From Haloterrigena salina JCM 13891 (GTDB taxonomy: Archaea > Halobacteriota > Halobacteria > Halobacteriales > Natrialbaceae), in assembly GCF_000337495.1 (NCBI RefSeq), contig NZ_AOIS01000003.1, positions 1 to 55,236 of the forward strand: a stretch of DNA of 55,236 nucleotides, read 5' to 3'. Within the stretch, counting starts at the first letter, position 1. The number at the start of each line of letters is the position of its first letter. This document shows positions 8,153-17,188 of the stretch, piece after piece. The notes beneath the pieces are model-generated. The model was not told where the DNA came from. It ran no database searches and was given only the letters and a program-made list of their open reading frames with translations. A program made the position numbers and the translations under genes.

Positions 8153-9352
8153 TCAGCTGAGCCGGCTGATCACCGTGCTCTTGAGCTCGCTGCGGATCTG
8201 TCGGGCGATCGGACGCGGGTCGTCGAGGTGGAGATAATCGAAGCCAGGGTCGTTGTAACACGAGCGTAGGATCTTGGCCGCGCGTCTTGGCAACGAGGGG
8301 CGCTCGACGAACGGGGACTCCTCGCGGGCGATACTGACGAGGTGTTCCAGCTCACCGTACAGATAGTGCGTGCTGACGCCGGTCTCGTAGCTAGGACTGA
8401 TTAGTCCAGAACGATCGGTAGCTGTATACCAGTACCAAGCGGGGAAATCCGCCCCCGCACAGGTCGCACAGGCCAGCGACTGCCACATCCGTGGATTGAT
8501 CTCAACGATGTTAAACTCACCAGTTTCGGCATCCTCGACGTACTCGATACAGGCCAGCCCATGCCACTCGAGTTCATCGAGGATCGCCCGGCCAGTTTCC
8601 TCAAGTTCGGGAATGGCAACTGACTCGCGATAGACGCCGCCGCTACCGGTGTAGGAATCTCCCCGGAGCTGTTTGTGCTGGAAAGTCCCCAAGGGTTCGC
8701 CATGGTCGTACAGCGCTCCGAAGAGGTACTCCTCGCCATCGATGTATTCCTGAACAATCGGTTCATGGCCCATTTTCTCGACGAGTGCGTCGATGTCAGG
8801 CGTCTCGCCTGCCGGGATATGTACAACCGATTTAGCAATCCCGGAATCTTCGAACGCCATGTCCTCAAGGTACTCGTCAGTGAGTAAGTTATACCGGGAT
8901 TTGATGATCCGGTCACCGCTCCAGTCGGTGACCTCGCCGAGCAGTTGCGTATCTGGGATTGCCACGTCCGCCCGAGCGGCTGCCTCCGTGAGGTGCTTTC
9001 GGTCGTGGACGTCCCGCAGCCTCTCGAGGTCTGGGACGACGACGTCGACGTGGCGGTCGAACTCGTCGGCGAACTTCGAGAGAAGGTACGTATCGTGTGG
9101 CCGGTGGGGGATAATCGTTCTGACGTCTGGCCGAGCGGCCAGTCCCAGTAGCGAATCCTTGTACGCTGGGAGGTCACTCGGCGCCGGAACTAGCACCGAT
9201 TCGTCGCAGTACCGGGAGGTTGTGACGCTCAAAGACTCGTCAGCGACCGCGGCGATCGTGTGCAGGCCGCAGTCAGCCAGCGAACGGATCGAAGCGTATC
9301 CGTGGGGATACCGTGAGGCGGTGACGACGACTGCGTCGCGCTCAGCAGACAT
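8153..9352 (-). CDS. ATP-grasp carboxylate-amine ligase
   Basis: This 399-residue protein has an N-terminal Rossmann-like pre-ATP-grasp domain (VVVTASRYPHGYASIRSLAD) and a central-to-C-terminal ATP-grasp fold. The fold includes a nucleotide-binding lysine region (DRIIKSRYNLL), the EYIDGEEYLFGALYD segment, and the metal-binding end GEFNIVEINPRMWQ (E and N ligands). ATP-grasp ligases form an acyl-phosphate on a carboxylate and couple it to an amine or thiol. The start ATG overlaps the last bases of the asparagine-synthase-like gene upstream by 11 bases, so the two are almost certainly co-translated and act together. Substrate unknown; capsular polysaccharide amidation, a peptide-like metabolite or a modified amino acid are all conceivable. 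Confidence 0.85.
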   Translation of the reverse strand: MSAERDAVVVTASRYPHGYASIRSLADCGLHTIAAVADESLSVTTSRYCDESVLVPAPSDLPAYKDSLLGLAARPDVRTIIPHRPHDTYLLSKFADEFDRHVDVVVPDLERLRDVHDRKHLTEAAARADVAIPDTQLLGEVTDWSGDRIIKSRYNLLTDEYLEDMAFEDSGIAKSVVHIPAGETPDIDALVEKMGHEPIVQEYIDGEEYLFGALYDHGEPLGTFQHKQLRGDSYTGSGGVYRESVAIPELEETGRAILDELEWHGLACIEYVEDAETGEFNIVEINPRMWQSLACATCAGADFPAWYWYTATDRSGLISPSYETGVSTHYLYGELEHLVSIAREESPFVERPSLPRRAAKILRSCYNDPGFDYLHLDDPRPIARQIRSELKSTVISRLS

Positions 9353-11264
9353 CGTCGAACTCCCCCCTCTCGAGCGACCAAAAACTGGAGTCCGTTACGT
9401 CGGTTTTCTGCGTGCGATCTGTTTCGGGTTCGAGAATGCGTTTCGTGACTGGCATCGTGAGTAGTGTCAACAGCGTGTATAGTTCGCCGACGCGGTTTTG
9501 GCCGCGCAGGTGGGTACGGTACCGGTCGTCAATTCTGTCAGCGTCGAGGCCGGGGAGCTCGTCGGCGAGGTTGGCAGTTCGTTCGAAGACGTTCCCCGCG
9601 AACGGCTCCGAGCGGAGCAGTTCGGCGTCGTCCAGCCAGGGACCGTTAGTTAGGTACGGCTTCGGTGATGTCTGGTTGCGAATGTGTTTGTCCCATAGCT
9701 CCAGCAGATGTCTGCCAGCGTATTTGATCGGGAACGATCGTGAGAGCGCGACACCGGAGGTTGCGTGGGGGATCGCTGCCAGGTCGGGCGCAAGACGATC
9801 GACCGCCTGCCCGATAAGATCCCGTCGGAGTCGGTATCGGACCGGCATCGACAGAGAGAGATCGATAATACGGTTATCGAGAAACGGCGACTGGTAGGGA
9901 AGCATCCGGTGGAGATCAGTATGGAATCGCAGGTCGTCGTCGTTTGAGAGCGGATAGCAGTCGCCGTAGTAGACGAGTTCGTTGAGGGAGTTGTACGTGA
10001 CACCGTGGTGGATAATTTGCTTGCCCTCTCGGTAGATATTTGCCTCGAGGATCGACTGGAGATCCGTCGAGGTGGGAAGATCGTCGTGGGCCGATTCGAG
10101 CAGCAAATTGATGTATTCGTCGACCGTCTCGATCGATTGCTCGATCGGCACCGTTACCGACCCGAGCGGGCCGACTGACACTGTCGGAGAAGGGACGCTA
10201 TAGTCATGGAACAGCGAGTCGGCATATAGTCCCGACAGGAGTCCGTCGACTCGGTTGGTGATCTCTGTTTCGAAACCGCTAGTGTAGGGCTGGGTGAACC
10301 AGCCGTTGAACGAGCCAGCCCACCGGTTGCGCTTGAGGGCGTCGATCCGGTATTTGGCTCCTCGGTCGAGTACCTCGAAGTCAGCGTCGGCCTCGAGGGC
10401 GACCCGTTCAGCGGTGCGGGCCTCGCGATTCATCCAGTCGTTCATGTGGAACGCGGTCGCATCCTCGAGGGTGGCTAGAACAAGCCGCGAGTCTCGACCC
10501 CCTGAAAGCAAGACGCCGTACTCGCGGTCGTCGCGGGTCCACTCGTCGACGACTGTACGGAACCGACGCACGAACTCGTCGACGAACCACTCAAAGGACT
10601 CGTCGCGCGGGCAATACTCGGGCCGCCAGTACTGGTCGCTCTGAGTCGCACCGTCAACTAGCGAAATAGTCGTGATCGTACCTGGCTGGAGTTTCTCGAC
10701 GCCTTCGAGAGGAGTTGTCACCCCGAATGTGCGCCGAAAGGCGAGATATTCGTGGAAGTACGCCGAATTGAAGGCGGTATCAACGTCCGGGTGGTACGGA
10801 AGAAATTGGATATTCGTCGAGAAGACGATTGTCTCCTCGTCCGGCCGTATCCAATAGAGTGGCACCGTCCCGAACCGGTCGGTACAAAGAGTGAGCCGAT
10901 CGTGCTCACGATCATAGATTAGGAGTGTGAACGTGCCGTTGAGGCCGTTGACAAAGCGCAGTCCGTCGCGCTGGTACAGCGACACACAGTACTGTGCAGG
11001 GTCAACATTGGCAGACCGTGTCCTGTATCCGCCGGGTTCGCCAATGGCACTCGCGTCATAGCCATATATGTCGCCAATCACCCAGCAACGGAGCGACTCA
11101 TCGCCGTCGCAGGACTGGCTTGCGGTGTGACACCGACCTGGATCAGCCGTGAGTGCCACGTTGTCGGTCACATGCTGAATACCGTCGTCAGATAAATCCC
11201 ATTCCCCTAGTGTATCCTCTAATTCCGTTCCGTGAATGTCAATAATACCGTATGTTCCATTCAT
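9342..11264 (-). CDS. Asparagine-synthase-like protein lacking the glutaminase cysteine
   Basis: This 640-residue protein has the AsnB two-domain plan. The N-terminal Ntn-type domain includes CTDRFGTVPLYW (about 127-138). The C-terminal ATP-pyrophosphatase domain has the PP-loop LLSGGRDSRLV (SGGRDS 254-259) and later LPYQSPFLDNRIIDLSLSMP (about 480-500). The residue after the initiator Met is Asn, not the catalytic Cys2, so ammonia cannot be released from glutamine by the usual route. The protein may use free ammonia, or adenylate a substrate carboxylate for internal attack as beta-lactam synthetase does. It overlaps the ATP-grasp ligase. Upstream lies an AT-rich stretch, and the pair sits amid transposon debris, suggesting horizontal arrival. 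Confidence 0.85.
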   Translation of the reverse strand: MNGTYGIIDIHGTELEDTLGEWDLSDDGIQHVTDNVALTADPGRCHTASQSCDGDESLRCWVIGDIYGYDASAIGEPGGYRTRSANVDPAQYCVSLYQRDGLRFVNGLNGTFTLLIYDREHDRLTLCTDRFGTVPLYWIRPDEETIVFSTNIQFLPYHPDVDTAFNSAYFHEYLAFRRTFGVTTPLEGVEKLQPGTITTISLVDGATQSDQYWRPEYCPRDESFEWFVDEFVRRFRTVVDEWTRDDREYGVLLSGGRDSRLVLATLEDATAFHMNDWMNREARTAERVALEADADFEVLDRGAKYRIDALKRNRWAGSFNGWFTQPYTSGFETEITNRVDGLLSGLYADSLFHDYSVPSPTVSVGPLGSVTVPIEQSIETVDEYINLLLESAHDDLPTSTDLQSILEANIYREGKQIIHHGVTYNSLNELVYYGDCYPLSNDDDLRFHTDLHRMLPYQSPFLDNRIIDLSLSMPVRYRLRRDLIGQAVDRLAPDLAAIPHATSGVALSRSFPIKYAGRHLLELWDKHIRNQTSPKPYLTNGPWLDDAELLRSEPFAGNVFERTANLADELPGLDADRIDDRYRTHLRGQNRVGELYTLLTLLTMPVTKRILEPETDRTQKTDVTDSSFWSLERGEFDDVC

Positions 11265-11502
11265 TATTTAATTTATTGCTATTGGAAATATATTTTAAAA
11301 ATGGTTCTTGGAATTAGTTCTTCACAATCCCCTCGTATAAGTAGTTCGGTTGTCATCTTTTAAGAGATCATCAACTAATTCTGTCTAAGTTACTAATTCT
11401 GTTCTGATGGAGTTGTTATTGGCAGCATAACTATACTATCCGGGCGAGAATTTGTAAATTGATTGTTTATAGGCACACAATGATTGTGAACACATACATT
11501 AT
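11265..11502. other. AT-rich leader of the asparagine-synthase-like operon
   Basis: This gene-free stretch is markedly AT-rich compared with the rest of the window (for example ATTTATTGC and ATATATTTTAAAAATGG just upstream of the ATG). It probably carries the promoter for the leftward operon; A/T-rich boxes near 11280-11300 are at a suitable distance. No inverted repeat stands out. Confidence 0.4.
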
Positions 11503-11913
11503 CTATATGAGAAACCTCTGGGTTGGGGAGCCACTAATCAGGCACTGGCCTGGATCCTCGGCGTGTGAGCCCTTGAGGACGAGCTGAGATGCCTGCAGCG
11601 ACGCAACCTCGTTACGACGGAGACCCAACCGCACAGCGCGAGTACCAGTAATTCTTCACCGGGAGACTCGACAGCGTTGTAGATTCGGCGGACTTGCCGG
11701 ATCGAAAGGGCAGAGTTGTCTTTCTTTTCTCGGGTCCAGTTGTATTCCGCATCGGTGTCTGAAGCTGAGTTGAAAGCGGCTTTCGCCCGCTGTTCGAGGT
11801 GATCGTAGAACTGGTCTTCGGGAATTACCTCGAGATCGGCTTCGGACTCGACTGTCCACGGACTCTGTTCGACGAGTTCGTCGATCGAGCCGAAGGTTCT
11901 TGCTCTTATCGAC
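11503..11913 (-). pseudogene. Tyrosine recombinase (integrase) fragment with frameshift
   Basis: The first frame reads FGSIDELVEQSPWTVESEAD to NSALSIRQVRRIYNAVESPG and EELLVLALCGW. It is then lost to a frameshift near 11625 and continues as LRRNEVASLQASQLVL to a TAG at 11503. The joined sequence LALCGWG-LRRNEVASL is the conserved region around the first catalytic Arg of XerC/D-type recombinases. The core-binding start and the entire HxxR...Y end are missing, so it is inactive. It marks the former boundary of an integrated plasmid or virus whose decayed genes follow to the right. Confidence 0.6.
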
Positions 11914-12110
11914 TAATAAACAAGAGTTTGAGTGAATATAGCGGTGTCTGTATTATCCCTCCTCTCCCTGTTCGAGCGGGTGGGAGGAACAAGCCCCAAG
12001 GTTGTTTATCAGTCATAGTTCCGACGATAGTACCGGTTCAACCGATACGACCACCCGGAAACCTGACCTTCCTCTACGGTCTGTGTACCACTTCACAGAA
12101 CCTTCAGGCC

Positions 12111-12518
12111 TTACTGGGAGGGACTAGTATCGAGGCCGGCTGTCAACTGGTGCTGTGTCTGGATCCCTGTGTGGAACCGCTGGACGATCTCGGACAGGTG
12201 CTTCGGACACGCCAGCGGAATGACGGCCCCATCCTGAACGTGGACCAGAGGATGCGGCGAGTTATACGGGGAGAGGCGGCAACTAGGACACGACACTCCG
12301 CCAGCCGGTCGATGATGCAGAAGATCGGCCGTGTCTTCGGACGTCAATCCACAGACCGAAGAGAACTGTTCCAAGTGCTCGTCACAGCTGAGGACAGGGA
12401 TCGTGAGTTGATCCAGGAGGAGAAACGATACCTCTTGCCATCCGCCAGACTGGACAGCAGACTGGCACGCATCACATCCGATAGCCGACAGCGACTGCTG
12501 GACATCAGGTGATGCCAT
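12111..12518 (-). CDS. Hypothetical zinc-binding protein of plasmid type
   Basis: This 135-residue protein begins MASPDVQQSLSAIGCDACQS. It has three metal-type cysteine/histidine clusters: CDAC (about 16-19), LSCDEHLEQF (about 45-54), and CPSC followed by a late ACPKH. The pattern suggests two zinc sites in a treble-clef or ribbon arrangement. I recall similar proteins from haloarchaeal plasmids and integrated elements, without a known function. The start is chosen at the Met that begins the conserved-looking segment. It lies between integrase debris and other small broken genes of the same strand. Confidence 0.6.
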   Translation of the reverse strand: MASPDVQQSLSAIGCDACQSAVQSGGWQEVSFLLLDQLTIPVLSCDEHLEQFSSVCGLTSEDTADLLHHRPAGGVSCPSCRLSPYNSPHPLVHVQDGAVIPLACPKHLSEIVQRFHTGIQTQHQLTAGLDTSPSQ

Positions 12519-12697
12519 TGTATATCCTCGGGCCGCCACACAGGTAAGTCCTCGTCTACGATGAGTTCAGCTTCTACCCTGTACTCAGGTCTCGACGCTA
12601 TCCCGCAGTACTGCGAAATCAAGTCTCTGAGAATGTGTAACTCCGCAGTCGGGACACTCTTCCTACCAGAATCCTTCCGCGTGACTTCAGTGCTCAC
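12344..12697 (-). pseudogene. Degenerate small reading frame overlapping the zinc protein
   Basis: From a GTG at 12697 the frame encodes KSVPTAELHILRDLISQYCG and AELIVDEDLPVWRPEDIQWH, which look like authentic protein for about 60 residues. It then runs on in a non-coding-looking frame through the next gene. A second frame over the same bases gives EECPDCGVTHSQRLDF with stops. The true gene cannot be decided; it is most likely a decayed member of the same plasmid-type cluster. Confidence 0.25.
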
Positions 12698-12783
12698 ACT
12701 GCCTCGGATCTGCCTCCAACGACAGTAGCTCCCACCCCGGATCTGGCTCTGAGTACAGGGACGCTCCACTTCCGGATCTCAAA

Positions 12784-12997
12784 CTACCCGGGAGAAAAAG
12801 CAAAGACGTACTCGTTACTCTCAAGATTCTCATTCGGATACTGGTACGTCGGACGGATGTCTTCGAGGAGTTCCTCGACACTGTCCCAGAGAATCGAGGA
12901 AGGAGTTTCGTGTTCGAATGAGATTCCCCAGCGGTCTTCCCCCTCAGTGACTTCGTACTGAATCGTCCGCAAACGGGTCAGTTGCCCCGAATTTCAT
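12784..12997 (-). pseudogene. Small hypothetical gene with an early frameshift
   Basis: The ATG at 12997 overlaps the stop of the upstream fragment (ATGA) and starts MKFGATDPFADD. About 30 bases on, a one-base shift is needed to reach the well-formed sequence RTIQYEVTEGEDRWGISFEH to NENLESNEYVFAFSPG, ending at 12784. Without the shift, a 62-residue protein could start inside (MRTIQYEV at 12972). It is acidic, has no recognised domain, and belongs to the decayed plasmid-like operon. Confidence 0.4.
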
Positions 12998-13165
12998 GCT
13001 GTTGCCTCCATGAACTGGTCAGCGATACACGTCGTCAGCTCGTCGAACGTCTCGAGTGTCGGTTCCTCGTAGTCAAGGAGATTGCGGCCGAACTCGATAG
13101 GTTGTGATAGTCAGGTACTCCTCAAGCGCAGAGTAGTCGAATCTCAACAGTTCGTTGTCGATCGG
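12994..13165 (-). pseudogene. Fragment of a small plasmid-type gene
   Basis: Two overlapping frames join as DYSALEEYLTIT and then QPIEFGRNLLDYEEPTLETF to DELTTCIADQFMEATA, ending in a TGA that overlaps the next ATG by the ATGA arrangement typical of operons. One frameshift near 13105 separates the halves. No family is recognised. Confidence 0.35.
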
Positions 13166-13176
13166 GACGTTCGTGC

Positions 13177-13550
13177 TCAACCGACCTGCCACTCCTCGTA
13201 GTCGTCTTCGTTTCTGCCGTCGAGGACGACGAGATCCGCCGTATCGTCCACACCGATGAGTCGAGCGACTGCCGCCGGATCGAAATAGTACTGCTTACAA
13301 AATTCAGTGTATGGACAACCACGCTCACACTCGATCCGCTACGGGGCTACGTGCGATGTCCAGTGCTGGGAATAGTACGCTCCCTCGGAGCGAATATCCA
13401 CTCCCATAGCTTGCGTCGCCGCCGCATTCGCCTTGTTCCGCTTTGATTCGAGTTTCGCGAGTGTCGTTTCCCGTTCCTCGAATCGCTCTCTTCGTCCGAG
13501 GCCGAAATCGGACCGCAGGGAGCGGTCTGCTGTGATGCTAGTCCGCGGAC
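13177..13550 (-). pseudogene. Broken gene with cysteine-rich C-terminus
   Basis: One frame carries ERETTLAKLESKRNKANAAA, MGVDIRSEGAYYSQHWTSHV, an in-frame TAG, then RIECERGCPYTEFCKQYYFD and LVVLDGRNEDDYEEWQVG to the TGA at 13177. A helical basic segment precedes a Cys-rich motif (C-x3-C-x5-C) that could bind zinc or an iron-sulphur cluster. No start codon is clear. The internal stop makes it a pseudogene unless it is a sequencing error. Confidence 0.45.
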
Positions 13551-13716
13551 GCCGCAGACGCGTTCGACTGCTTTCTCAGCACCGGTCGTTCCCAGAAAGT
13601 GTCTCCTAACGGTGACGCTCTGGAACAGGTAGGTATCCTATTACTAAATGTTGTTTGACTATGGTTTTGTGTGGAATGCTAGCGCAAAATAGCGGCCAAC
13701 AGTGTGGGTGCGAACA

Positions 13717-15060
13717 ATGACCGGGTCGACCCGACGCGAGACGTTGAAGTCGCTCGGTGCCGTTTCGGGGCTGGTACTCGGCGGTACCGGCGCCGACGTT
13801 CTGACCGGTGATTCGCCGACGGATACCGAGAGACCACCGGGACGCTCCGGCACCGAGTTCGTGGGAACGTGGACGGCAAGTCCGATGGCGCCGAACGACG
13901 AGGGCCGCTCTCAGGAGGGCTTCGAGGACGAGACGCTTCGACTGATGGTCCGGACGAGCGTCGGTGGAAACGGTGTCCGTATCCGCCTGTCCAACACGTT
14001 CGGTGACGGACCAGTCACGTTCGACCGGGCGTCCGTGGGGATACGGGCCGAGTCCGGTAGCGCCGCGATCGAACCCGGGACGCTCCGGCAACTGACGTTC
14101 GGCGGTGACGACGACGTGACGATCACGGCCGGGAGTCGCGTCTTGAGCGACCCGGCGGATCTGCACGTCGAACCGGAGCAGGATCTGGCGGTCAACCTCT
14201 ACGCGGCGGCGCCGACGGGCCCGACGACCTTGCACCACCTCGAGACCAAGACGTCCTTCGTCGCGGAGAGCGGCGATCACACGGACGAAACCGGTGCAGA
14301 CGCGTTCACGACGGAAATCTCCCAGTGGTTCTACCTCGACGGGGTCGAGGTGGTCTCACCGGAGACGAACGGCGCGATCGTCTGTCTGGGCGACTCGATC
14401 ACCGACGGCTTCGAATCGACGTACGACGCCAACGCGACCTATCCCGACTTCCTCGCCGAGCGAATCAACGAGAGCGGGAGTCTACAGAAATCGGTGTTGA
14501 ACGCTGGTATTTCCGCCAATCGCGTACTCAGCAGAGGCGCCGGCGAAAACGCTCTCGCCCGGTTCGACCGAGACGTCATCGCCCAGACGGGCGTGACCGA
14601 CGTGCTCCTGTTGGAGGGGATCAACGATATCGGAGCCGGGACGGGTGCGGGCTCCGAAACTCTGACCGCCGAGGACCTAATCGATGGCTATCAGCAGCTC
14701 ATCCGCAGGGCCCACGCGAAGGGCCTGCGAATCATCGGTGGAACGCTGACGCCGATGAAAGATAATCCACACTACACGCCCGAAGGCGAGGAGATCCGCC
14801 AGACGGTCAACGAGTTTATCCGGACGAGCGACGCCTTCGACGGTGTCGTCGACTTCGACGAGGCCATCCGGGACCCCGACGATCCCGAGCGGATGCTTCC
14901 GAAGTACGATAGCGGCGACAACCTCCACCCAGGGGACACGGGCTACGAGGCGATGGCCGAGGCGGTCGATCTCTCGCTGTTCCGGGGTCGTGGCCGAAAC
15001 GGTGGAAAAGGGCACGGAAAGAACGAGGGCCGCGGAAGAAGTCCGGGTAAAGCGGACTGA
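13717..15060 (+). CDS. Tat-exported SGNH/GDSL-type hydrolase
   Basis: This 447-residue secreted esterase-like enzyme begins with a Tat signal (STRRETLKSLGAVSGLVLGG). A beta-rich N-terminal domain (about 50-215) precedes the SGNH domain. Block I is CLGDSITDGFES with nucleophile Ser227, the G and N blocks are NAGISANR and LLEGINDIG, and block V is DNLHPGDTGYEAM with Asp401 and His404. The layout matches extracellular GDSL lipases/acylhydrolases that deacetylate polysaccharides or hydrolyse esters. The C-terminal tail is a low-complexity Gly/Lys/Arg stretch, unusually basic for a haloarchaeal exoprotein. The start is the ATG that places RR seven residues in; there is no lipobox Cys, so a free exoenzyme is expected. 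Confidence 0.88.
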   Translation: MTGSTRRETLKSLGAVSGLVLGGTGADVLTGDSPTDTERPPGRSGTEFVGTWTASPMAPNDEGRSQEGFEDETLRLMVRTSVGGNGVRIRLSNTFGDGPVTFDRASVGIRAESGSAAIEPGTLRQLTFGGDDDVTITAGSRVLSDPADLHVEPEQDLAVNLYAAAPTGPTTLHHLETKTSFVAESGDHTDETGADAFTTEISQWFYLDGVEVVSPETNGAIVCLGDSITDGFESTYDANATYPDFLAERINESGSLQKSVLNAGISANRVLSRGAGENALARFDRDVIAQTGVTDVLLLEGINDIGAGTGAGSETLTAEDLIDGYQQLIRRAHAKGLRIIGGTLTPMKDNPHYTPEGEEIRQTVNEFIRTSDAFDGVVDFDEAIRDPDDPERMLPKYDSGDNLHPGDTGYEAMAEAVDLSLFRGRGRNGGKGHGKNEGRGRSPGKAD

Positions 15061-16392
15061 GGCCACCGCGAATCGGCCCGGCGGTATCGCCGACGCGGTC
15101 TCCGCTCTTGCCGGCTCTCTGCGCGTCGGCTGTTCGTAGATCACAGTGCGGTGGCTCGAGTCGGCAGCCACACGGCGAGCGACGGAACGCGGTGGGAGTC
15201 GCCGACAGAAATTGTCTGCTCGCCTCGTGGAACGAACCGAGTGGGCCGGATATGTCGACGGAAGCGATAGTGGACGGATCGTCCGGTGAGATCACGAGAG
15301 GCGAGGCGATCGTACCGGCTTACCTGTCAGCCTCCACCCTTAACGGAGAACGGACGAATGGTCGTACTGGCGGGACAGGAGTACTGTCGTTGCCGGCAGC
15401 TCTCGTCCGATCTGAGACATCTGTACCCGCCGCTAATCGAGAGTATCCGACGTCAGAGGCCAATCTCGGTTCACCCCTACCCACCGATTGACACACCACC
15501 ATCGACAGGGGGGATCCGACGCCGGGCCCGACCGGCGTTTCTCGCAGGACCCAGTAGTCGAAAGCCGCGAGCCGCGGGTAACGACGGCGTCCCGAGAGGT
15601 CGTGATCGCCGCAACGATACTCTCCGTACGGCGCGCTGACGGGGGTCGCGGTCACTCCGAAACGGTCGACCGGCTTCGCAGAGCGAGTCTGGCAACCGGT
15701 CGCCGCCCGATTCTCGAGCGGAATGTCGGCTCGAGAGGCGTCGGCGAACCGCTCGAGAGCGGACGGCTATACGAATTCGGCCGAAAGCAAAAGTCCCAGC
15801 GGGCCGGGGCGGGCCCACGGTGGCTGACGACAAGGTCGGGTGTGGAGATGGGATCGCTTTGTCGCGTGGGAGAGGTACGCGACAGTGGATGTGTTCGGCG
15901 CAAGGGTTATCAACCCAGCCACGATTCCAACAGACTCGGAATCGGCTCTTCACGCCCAGACACTCGTGGCCTCGACGCGGCTACCGATCCGTTGGAATCG
16001 GTGGCGAGCGATTTCTCCGAACGGGACCGTTCGGCGAACGACGCTCGATCACGAGAGCGCCTCGTAGGGTCACCATTCGGCGCTCGTTGTGGTCGGTTAT
16101 CTGTCGATACCTCGCTTCGGTCGGCTTTCGGACGGGATTCTCTCGCTGGTTCAGGATAGATCCAGTGCCGTATCACGCCACCTCTCTTGATTCTCCAAGC
16201 AATGACACTATTAAGGATTATTATATTTATAGGAGTATACGAAAAAGGAATGAATTTCAACTGATAACTTCTTCTCCGACCCCGGTGGTTATTCGTCTCG
16301 ACCGTATACCACTACAATCGCGCTACTTTCTGTGACCCAGACCCTTACAACTAACCCAAATTTATTTGCCTTCCAACATCAAGTGGTCTCAT
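15061..16392. other. Long gene-free stretch
   Basis: About 1.3 kb has open frames in several phases, but all are rich in Arg, Ser and Pro and lack the acidic composition and codon pattern of the neighbouring genes, so I see no convincing gene. The last 200 bases turn AT-rich (AAGGATTATTATATTTATAGG near 16213) and end in the promoter of the Usp gene, where AAATTTATTTGCC lies about 30 bases before the ATG. Confidence 0.4.
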
Positions 16393-16821
16393 ATGACGAT
16401 TGTTGCTTCAGTTGACGACGAGGAGAGATCGAACGCAGTAGTGAGGGAAGCAGCGACGTTAGCCGATCGCTTCGACGAACCGCTTCACGTCCTCTCCGTG
16501 TACGAAGAGTCGGAGCACGACCATCTCCTCAACGAGAAAATCGACATCGATCAAAAGCCGACGGATGAGGACAGAAAGGAAATCGCTCGAGCGGTCGCTG
16601 AACGGGCTTCCGAAGGCATTTCGCGGGAGCACGAAGTGATCGGACGAACGGGGAATCCCGCCGAAGAAATCCTGGAGTATGCAACCGAAGTCGATTCCCG
16701 ATATCTCGTTCTGGGCGGACGGAAACGATCGCCAGTTGGCAAGGCGCTATTCGGGAGTGTCACCCAATCGGTCCTTCTGGACGCGGACCGACCGGTGGTC
16801 GCGGTAATGGACAGCAATTGA
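16393..16821 (+). CDS. Universal stress protein (UspA family)
   Basis: This 142-residue single-domain protein begins MTIVASVDDEERSNAVVREA, the standard Usp strand-loop-helix. It ends with the nucleotide-binding signature GGRKRSPVGKALFGSVTQSV (the G-x2-G-x9-G-S/T pattern), indicating the ATP-binding type. Such proteins bind ATP as dimers and respond to stress. The ATG is preceded at about 30 bases by a TATA-like ATTTATT, consistent with a leaderless transcript. It is distant from the Usp cluster at 34.9-38.6 kb but resembles the single-domain copy at 38.2 kb more than the others (both with GKA(L/I)FGS). Confidence 0.92.
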   Translation: MTIVASVDDEERSNAVVREAATLADRFDEPLHVLSVYEESEHDHLLNEKIDIDQKPTDEDRKEIARAVAERASEGISREHEVIGRTGNPAEEILEYATEVDSRYLVLGGRKRSPVGKALFGSVTQSVLLDADRPVVAVMDSN

Positions 16822-17188
16822 TCCGCCCTGCTGTTTGATCGCCGCAGATTGCTGTTGCTCGCCGGAAGGCGTTCGACGACTCGCACCCCACTGAAATGCG
16901 AGTACCGCGGCGTCAGACCGGTGAACGTATCGGCGACCTTTTCGGATCATCCTCCGTTCGGAGGCGGAACGTCCCACGCGACTGACGGATCGGAGCGCGT
17001 GCGATGACCGGCAAGATCCCCCTGACGAGGACCGCCGGCAGCAGCGCGGTTCTCGAGCAGGTCGTCACGAAATCAGTTTCCGACGAATAGTTGTATCTAT
17101 TCGGAGTACCGCAAATAGGGAGAGCCAGTACCTCGGGGACGAACGGCGCTCGAGGAGGTGAGTCAGTGATCGAGGTCGAACAGTATCG
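16822..17188. other. Intergenic region without visible genes
   Basis: It lies between the convergent Usp and helicase genes. I see no gene, clear terminator hairpin or repeat; open frames here are short and lack coding character. Confidence 0.4.

Noticed and set aside
15286-16335. Several 110-220-codon frames in the 15-16.4 kb gap
   Set aside because: They overlap each other on both strands, are Arg/Ser/Pro-rich and lack acidic haloarchaeal composition.
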